From NCBI RefSeq assembly GCF_946479975.1, contig NZ_CAMLIX010000180.1:1-10411 (forward strand): a DNA stretch of 10,411 bases, read 5' to 3'. A program made the translations under genes and the position numbers. How positions within the stretch are numbered: position 1 is the first letter of the stretch; every line of letters begins with the position of its first letter. The notes beneath the pieces are model-generated. The model was not told the DNA's origin and did no database searches. It worked only from the letters and a program-made list of their open reading frames with translations. Positions 6,235 through 10,411 of the stretch are shown piece after piece. This DNA comes from an uncultured Flavobacterium sp. GTDB taxonomy: Bacteria > Bacteroidota > Bacteroidia > Flavobacteriales > Flavobacteriaceae.

Positions 6235-7308
6235 TTACACTTCATCAAAAGAAATCCCGCCATTTTTACTGCTGATGTAACACGCTTCAACAACTTTCAT
6301 TGTTCCTAAAACGTCTTGTACGCTGGCAGATAGTATCGAGTCAGAACCTTCTTTGTAACGCATTAAATTAGACATTGCGCCAATAAAAGCTGCTGGAAAC
6401 CAAGAATCTTCTAGTTTAACTTCTGTCCACTCGTATTCATTTTCATTATCTTTTTTTTGTAAAGCATATTCAAAAACGTCAGGAAGACCGTCAGGATAAT
6501 TCATCAATAAACCCATTTTTGCTTTAACGGCACCTTTTGTTCCTTCCCATTTAATGTAGCTTTCCTCGTGTTTTGGTCCAAAATGATGATCATGATTGGT
6601 ATTAATAACTACATGCTTGTCTTCTCCATAATCCAAAATAATGGTCGATCTGCTCGATGATAATTTTTTAAGCGGATGTTTAGCCGTTTTCGCCATTACA
6701 CTTTTCGGATTTCCTAAGAAAGATCGAATACAATCAATGTAATGCACGCTGTGAAAAAGAATCTCCAATCTAGGATGTTCTTTTATTAGAGGAAACAATT
6801 CCCAAGGCGTATTTACCGTTACTTTAAATTCTAAATCGTATAATTCGCCAATAATATCTTGCTCAATTAAATATCGGGCAGCGCTCACAAACGATGCAAA
6901 ACGAAGCTGAAAGTTAATCGCTGCAACCAAGTTTTTTCTTTCGCATACCGCAACAATTTCACGAGCTTGAGCCAAGTCATTTCCCATTGGTTTCTGAATC
7001 AAAACCGCAGCACCATCGGGCAATTGCTCTAAAATTTCGATGTATTGATCAGGTAAAACTGTAATGTCGTAAACAGCGTTTGAAGGGGCATTTTTAACTG
7101 CATCTGCAACGCTTTCAAAAACATGATCGATTTTGAATTCTTTCTGTAAATCGTAAGCTTTTGAAATCGTTCTATTCGTAATACCAAAAACTTTAAAACC
7201 AGCCATTTCGTAAGCAGGAAGATGCGCATCTTTTACAATGCCACTTGCGCCGATAATGATAATGGGCTGTTCTGTTTCGGGTAATAAAGGTTTATATGGA
7301 ATATTCAT
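6235..7308 (-). CDS. Gfo/Idh/MocA-family NAD(P)-dependent oxidoreductase
   Basis: Cytoplasmic oxidoreductase of 357 residues, the usual size. The family acts on sugars, inositols and sugar acids, as dehydrogenases or epimerases. The N-terminal Rossmann domain (about 14-130) has the dinucleotide loop IIIIGASGIVKDAHLPAY (16-33) and the second strand FGITNR. The family signature EKP appears as Q-K-P (105-107), retaining the key Lys106 but with Gln in place of Glu. It is followed by the AAINFQLRF strand (129-137). The C-terminal alpha/beta domain (about 138-330) contains ILFHSVHYIDCIRSFLG (183-199); His189 with Asp192 fits the family's substrate/catalytic HxxD position. The ATG at 7308 places the Rossmann strand at residue 15, as expected. 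It lies 76 nt after the binding-protein homologue and 114 nt before the MaoC gene. Its presence suggests a carbohydrate-derived substrate for the pathway. Family secure, reaction unknown. Confidence 0.92.
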   Translation of the reverse strand: MNIPYKPLLPETEQPIIIIGASGIVKDAHLPAYEMAGFKVFGITNRTISKAYDLQKEFKIDHVFESVADAVKNAPSNAVYDITVLPDQYIEILEQLPDGAAVLIQKPMGNDLAQAREIVAVCERKNLVAAINFQLRFASFVSAARYLIEQDIIGELYDLEFKVTVNTPWELFPLIKEHPRLEILFHSVHYIDCIRSFLGNPKSVMAKTAKHPLKKLSSSRSTIILDYGEDKHVVINTNHDHHFGPKHEESYIKWEGTKGAVKAKMGLLMNYPDGLPDVFEYALQKKDNENEYEWTEVKLEDSWFPAAFIGAMSNLMRYKEGSDSILSASVQDVLGTMKVVEACYISSKNGGISFDEV

Positions 7309-7334
7309 GATAAACTATTTTTAAGATTAGTGTC

Positions 7335-7367
7335 AACTTTGTCAAAGTTTTAAACTTTGACAAAGTT
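7335..7367. repeat. Perfect 16-bp palindrome in intra-operon gap
   Basis: AACTTTGTCAAAGTTT (7335-7350) and AAACTTTGACAAAGTT (7352-7367) are exact reverse complements separated by one T. The palindrome sits inside the 76-nt gap between the solute-binding-homologue gene and the oxidoreductase gene. It is A/T-rich with no distinct U-tract, so it is more likely an mRNA-processing or stability hairpin, or a protein-binding site, than a strong terminator. Its CAAAG core recalls the arrays at 5521-5671. Confidence 0.82.
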
Positions 7368-7384
7368 CCTTATGACGATAATTT

Positions 7385-8608
7385 TTATTCTATTTTTTGA
7401 ATATTAATCTGTGTTTCTTCTAATAATTGTCCCGAAGGAATATCGCTATTGATGGCTTTCAAAACCATATGATCGATAAATTCGCAAACTTTTGGCCAAA
7501 TTGGCGTTTGAGGTAAAGTCAAAGCGTTTTCATGTAACATTTCCAATTTATGATAAAACGGAATCAATGTATTGATTTCCTTATCTTTCCAAGTTGATTT
7601 TCTACAGCCAATGCCGCCTTCTGTGGTTAATAATTTGTCACTTTCGGCAGTTGTGGCAAAACGTAGAAAATCGTAAGCTAGTTTTTTGTGTTTACTTCCG
7701 GAACCTATTGTATACAACCAATAAACGTTCAAAGAAGCTGTTTTAAAACCAGGATCGGATGGAAGGGAAGTGATATCAATTTTTCCTTTTACTTTCGATT
7801 CTTCAATAACTTCTGCCATCGATGCAAATCCAAACCAGTTGATTGCCATTGCCGCTTGCCCTTCGGCGAAAGCCAAACCAGCTTCAACCGAACCAAAATC
7901 TTTCGATTTAGGATGAACAGCATTTTTATTATTGACTATATTTCTGTAAAAATCCAAAGCTTTAATTCCAGCTTCACTATTAATAGAAATTTGATTTTTG
8001 TGGTTGATTAAAGAACCGCCACGTGTCCATAATTGAAGACAGAAATCAAAAACCATATTATGTCCGTCGGGATAATTTGCGAATATAGTTCCGTACAGAT
8101 TTTCTTCTGGGCGATTGAAAAAAGTCGCAATTTCAGTAAATTCTTTCCATGTTTTTGGTGTGGAAAGTTCGTAACCAAATTGCTTTTTAAAATTCGTTTT
8201 TTCGGTTTCGTTTTCGAATAAATCTTTTCTGTAAATCAGACATTCTGGTCCATCGTGAAAAGGAAGTCCGAAAGTTCCATTATCCAGTTTCTGCAAATGC
8301 AAAAGCGATTTATGCCAGCCATAAGGATAATTTTCTGGCGGATTTTCTGCTATGAAAGAATACAAATCGACAACCGCTTTTTCGTGTACGGCATCAAAAA
8401 TCCAATCGGTATTGATGTGTGCAATATCCCATTTTCCTTCTTTTAAACCTTTTTTAGAAATCGTAGTTTCATACAATTCATGAAGTTCCATTGGAATCAT
8501 TTCGGCTTCAGCCTGAATATTGTTTTGCAGGCAGAAAGCATCCCACAGCTTTTGCAGCGTACTTTCGAAGGGATCGAATTTTCGAACAGCGATTCTCATT
8601 TTATTCAT
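7385..8608 (-). CDS. Family-1 ABC solute-binding-protein homologue without signal peptide
   Basis: The 407-residue protein looks like a carbohydrate-type periplasmic binding protein (SBP_bac_1, MalE/UgpB group) along its length. The first strand MRIAVRKFDPFESTLQKLWDAF starts at residue 4. FGLPFHDGPECLIYRKDLF is at 113-131, LQLWTRGGSLI (191-201) is the usual W-xx-GG element, FAEGQAAMAINWFG at 247-260 matches the conserved G-x-A-A-M segment, and SGSKHKKLAYDFLRF (303-317) followed by GGIGCRK is the usual C-terminal pattern. What is missing is any signal peptide or lipobox: the fold begins at once after Met4, and in-frame extension upstream runs into the previous gene's end. Five cysteines (26, 123, 189, 335, 375) also suit a cytoplasmic protein. 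No ABC permease or ATPase is in the window. It starts 1 nt after the CoA-transferase stop, so it is tightly co-expressed. ATG 8608 is used; ATG 8599 is an alternative. Role unknown: ligand sensor, cytosolic carrier or re-purposed enzyme are possible. Confidence 0.88.
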   Translation of the reverse strand: MNKMRIAVRKFDPFESTLQKLWDAFCLQNNIQAEAEMIPMELHELYETTISKKGLKEGKWDIAHINTDWIFDAVHEKAVVDLYSFIAENPPENYPYGWHKSLLHLQKLDNGTFGLPFHDGPECLIYRKDLFENETEKTNFKKQFGYELSTPKTWKEFTEIATFFNRPEENLYGTIFANYPDGHNMVFDFCLQLWTRGGSLINHKNQISINSEAGIKALDFYRNIVNNKNAVHPKSKDFGSVEAGLAFAEGQAAMAINWFGFASMAEVIEESKVKGKIDITSLPSDPGFKTASLNVYWLYTIGSGSKHKKLAYDFLRFATTAESDKLLTTEGGIGCRKSTWKDKEINTLIPFYHKLEMLHENALTLPQTPIWPKVCEFIDHMVLKAINSDIPSGQLLEETQINIQKIE

Positions 8609-8609
8609 T

Positions 8610-9749
8610 TTAGCAGTCTATAAATTCTTTAATAATGCGTTCGTTGTCCTGACCTAATTTTGGCGAACCTTTATCTGAGGTCAAATATTCGCCATCAATT
8701 TTTATCGGACAGCGGGTTGTTTTATAACTGTAACCATCCAGCATTTCTACTTGCTGCGTGAAATTCAAAACCTTGAATCCATCTTCTTCAAAAAGCTGTT
8801 GATAGTTTAAGACTCCTGCACACCAAATATCTGCAGGCTCTAAAATATCCAGCCAAAATTGGGTTTCCTGAGTTTGTAAATGATCAGCCAAGATGTTTTT
8901 AATATCATCTCTTAGCGTAAATTTATTTTCTGGAAACTGTAATAAAGCATCGCATTTCAGCAACGAAGCCAAAACAGGAATTGATCCCATTGCTAAGGCT
9001 AAATAGCCACTTTTGGTTTTATAAATTCCGTATGGCGCGCCCAAATAAGCGTGTGCATTATTGGTTTGGGTTCGAACAGGCAATTCGCCTCCGTCATTAA
9101 AATAGGTTGTAATGGTTTCAAACTGAAAATCAAATGCCGATTCCAGCATACTGACCTGCACTTGTGCTCCAATATTGTGAGTTGCTTTCCGATATAAAGC
9201 GGCCAAAATTCCCTGTGCTAAATGTGCTCCAGCAAGCATATCTACGATCGATAACCCCATCGGAACTGGACCGTCTTCCTGATTACCGCTTAACCAAGTT
9301 AAAGCCGTTAAAGATTGTAAAAGCAAATCCTGACCCGGCAAATCTTTCAAATCGGGATGTTCTCCAAAACCTGAAATAGATCCGTAAATCACATTTGGAT
9401 TAATGTATTTGACATCGTCATAACTCAAACCAATACGTTCCATAACTCCAGGTCTGAAATTATGCATGATAACATCGGCTTTTGCCAATAATTTTTTTAG
9501 TTTTTGAAGTTCTTCTGGCTGTTTAAAATCAATCGCAAAAGATTCTTTGTTTCTGTTGATGGTATGAAAAACAGACGATTCGCCGTTCATAATCAAATCA
9601 GAAGTATATAAGGTTCGGCAGATATCTCCCGTTCCCGGTTTTTCAATTTTTATCACGCGCGCTCCTAAATCCGCCAAACGTAAACTAGCTGAAGGTCCCG
9701 AAAGAAACTGACTGAAATCTACAATTAAATAATCTTCTAATGGTTTCAT
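8610..9749 (-). CDS. Class III CoA-transferase (CaiB/BaiF/formyl-CoA transferase family)
   Basis: Cytoplasmic enzyme that moves CoA between carboxylic acids through an aspartyl-CoA intermediate; family members act as interlocked dimers. Length is 379 residues, slightly short of the usual 390-430. The N-terminal pattern LIVDFSQFLSGPSASLRLADLGARVIKIEKPGTGD (8-42) is canonical. IMHNFRPGVMERIGLSYDDV (94-113), YGSISGFG (122-129) and PGQDLLLQSLTALTWLSG (138-155) follow. The catalytic aspartate is at 170 within GLSIVDMLAGAHLAQGILAALYRK, equivalent to Asp169 of Oxalobacter formyl-CoA transferase. The C-terminal APYGIYKTKSGYLALAMG and SPKLGQDN patterns are also present. It overlaps nothing but ends 1 nt before the solute-binding homologue, and a second paralogue lies immediately upstream. 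All key residues are present, so it is probably active. The acid substrate and CoA donor cannot be told from sequence. Confidence 0.94.
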   Translation of the reverse strand: MKPLEDYLIVDFSQFLSGPSASLRLADLGARVIKIEKPGTGDICRTLYTSDLIMNGESSVFHTINRNKESFAIDFKQPEELQKLKKLLAKADVIMHNFRPGVMERIGLSYDDVKYINPNVIYGSISGFGEHPDLKDLPGQDLLLQSLTALTWLSGNQEDGPVPMGLSIVDMLAGAHLAQGILAALYRKATHNIGAQVQVSMLESAFDFQFETITTYFNDGGELPVRTQTNNAHAYLGAPYGIYKTKSGYLALAMGSIPVLASLLKCDALLQFPENKFTLRDDIKNILADHLQTQETQFWLDILEPADIWCAGVLNYQQLFEEDGFKVLNFTQQVEMLDGYSYKTTRCPIKIDGEYLTSDKGSPKLGQDNERIIKEFIDC

Positions 9750-9758
9750 TTTTTTATT

Positions 9759-9876
9759 GTTTAACCGTTTTTTTGTTTAACCGTTTAATCGTTTTTATTG
9801 TTTAATCGTTTTTTCGTTTAACCGTGTAAGCATTTCGCTTTAGCGATTAAACAACTAAACGATTAACCGATTAAAC
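9759..9876. repeat. GTTTAAYCG repeat array with inverted copies
   Basis: The 113-nt gap between the two CoA-transferase genes is almost entirely repeats. GTTTAAYCG occurs at 9759-9767, 9775-9783, 9783-9791, 9800-9808 and 9816-9824, separated by T-runs. Inverted copies CGATTAAAC lie at 9844-9852 and 9868-9876, with a variant at 9860-9868. An 11-bp perfect arm, TTGTTTAATCG (9798-9808), pairs with CGATTAAACAA (9844-9854), and a small CGCT-TT-AGCG hairpin (9836-9845) sits inside the loop. The array runs into the end of the upstream CoA-transferase gene. Confidence 0.82.
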
Positions 9877-10411
9877 CAATTAACCCCTTATGTATTGCTA
9901 AATTATCCTGACCCACTTTTGGCGCTGCTTTTTCGCTTAGCAAAATTTCACCATCCAATTGAATCGGACTTCTGGTTGTGACCAAAGTTTCTCCTTCAGT
10001 GTTTTTTACGGTTTGTTTTAATTGCAATTCATTCACAAAAGGCTGATTATCTAATTCTTCGTAATTGAAAACTTTCCCGCACCAAATGCCTTCTTTCTGT
10101 AAAATTTCAATCCAATAATTAGAAGTTTGGGTTTGAATTTGGTTGCTTAAAATCGTTCTGATTTCATCACGTTTTTCAAACCACAAATGTTTATCCGCGA
10201 AAGCGTTTAAATCTAATCCTAAAGCTTTTCCGATGAAAATTAAATCGCCCATTGCAAGAGATAAATATCCGTTTTGAGTTTGGTAAACTCCGTAAGGCGC
10301 ACTTAAAAAGGCATGGGCACTTCCTTTAATATCGCCGCGTTCTGGCAATTGACCGCCATCGTTTAAGAAAGAAGTAATCGCTTCAAACTGCACATCCAAA
10401 ATCGATTCTAA
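9863..10411 (-). CDS. Second class III CoA-transferase, C-terminal part (tandem paralogue)
   Basis: The frame is open through the right edge of the window (reading L-E-S-I-L before the TTG at 10399), so the start and N-terminal half, including the expected catalytic Asp, are outside. The visible 182 residues align along their length with the C-terminal half of the neighbouring enzyme: LDVQFEAITSFLNDGGQLPERG against FDFQFETITTYFNDGG, APYGVYQTQNGYLSLAMG against APYGIYKTKSGYLALAMG, IWCGKVFNYEEL against IWCAGVLNYQQL, and APKVGQDN against SPKLGQDN. They are clearly paralogues but well diverged. The last residues, GLIGLIG, are encoded by the intergenic GTTTAAYCG-type repeat, which seems to have grown into or captured the 3' end of the gene. 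It is first of the visible leftward series. The two enzymes could form a heterodimer or act on two different acids; neither can be decided here. Confidence 0.92.
   Translation of the reverse strand, partial: LESILDVQFEAITSFLNDGGQLPERGDIKGSAHAFLSAPYGVYQTQNGYLSLAMGDLIFIGKALGLDLNAFADKHLWFEKRDEIRTILSNQIQTQTSNYWIEILQKEGIWCGKVFNYEELDNQPFVNELQLKQTVKNTEGETLVTTRSPIQLDGEILLSEKAAPKVGQDNLAIHKGLIGLIG

Noticed and set aside
7688..8446. Three + strand ORFs opposite the solute-binding-homologue gene
   Set aside because: They are antisense shadows of a gene with clear family motifs; composition (many Phe, Arg, Ser, Cys) is typical of non-coding reverse frames.
9759..9876. Possible CRISPR or replication-origin iterons at the GTTTAAYCG array
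   Set aside because: Units are 9 nt with irregular spacing and T-runs, include inverted copies, and lie between two enzyme genes; no replication initiator gene or DnaA-box cluster is seen.

Overview
The window looks like a chromosomal segment of a Flavobacterium-type member of the Bacteroidota. Reasons: A/T-rich DNA (roughly two thirds A+T by eye), no Shine-Dalgarno-like start regions, protein flavour typical of Flavobacteriaceae, and several families of short intergenic repeats. No rRNA, tRNA, CRISPR array, transposase or phage gene is visible.

Left part (1-2991, + strand): the C-terminal part of an RND/HAE1 multidrug efflux pump and, 18 nt downstream, its TolC-family outer-membrane lipoprotein. 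They are the end of a tripartite efflux operon whose adaptor and pump N-terminus lie off the left edge. A strong intrinsic terminator follows. Next comes a monocistronic gene for a small exported protein with a very basic Gly/His/Lys/Asn tail (3122-3607), with its own terminator carrying nearly the same stem.

Middle (3656-4194): a 540-bp gene-free stretch between convergent genes. It holds two copies of a REPIN/MITE-like palindromic element (27-nt terminal inverted repeats and an inner hairpin) plus a short AATTCGTG-type repeat.

Right part (4195-10411, all - strand, transcribed right to left): a probable catabolic gene set. In order of transcription it encodes a class III (CaiB/BaiF) CoA-transferase (cut by the window edge), a second tandem CoA-transferase with its catalytic Asp, a family-1 extracellular solute-binding-protein homologue that lacks any signal peptide, a Gfo/Idh/MocA-type NAD(P)-dependent oxidoreductase, a short MaoC-like enoyl-CoA hydratase, and a FucP-type sugar/H+ symporter. 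Only the second CoA-transferase and the binding-protein gene are tightly coupled (1 nt apart). The other gaps are 76-180 nt, and three of them hold repeat palindromes.

Taken together this reads as import of a small carbohydrate-related compound, oxidation or epimerisation by the MocA enzyme, CoA activation of an acid by one or both transferases, and hydration of the CoA ester by the MaoC protein. The substrate cannot be deduced from sequence. The apparently cytoplasmic solute-binding homologue has no place in any pathway I recognise, and it makes this gene set the most interesting part of the window.
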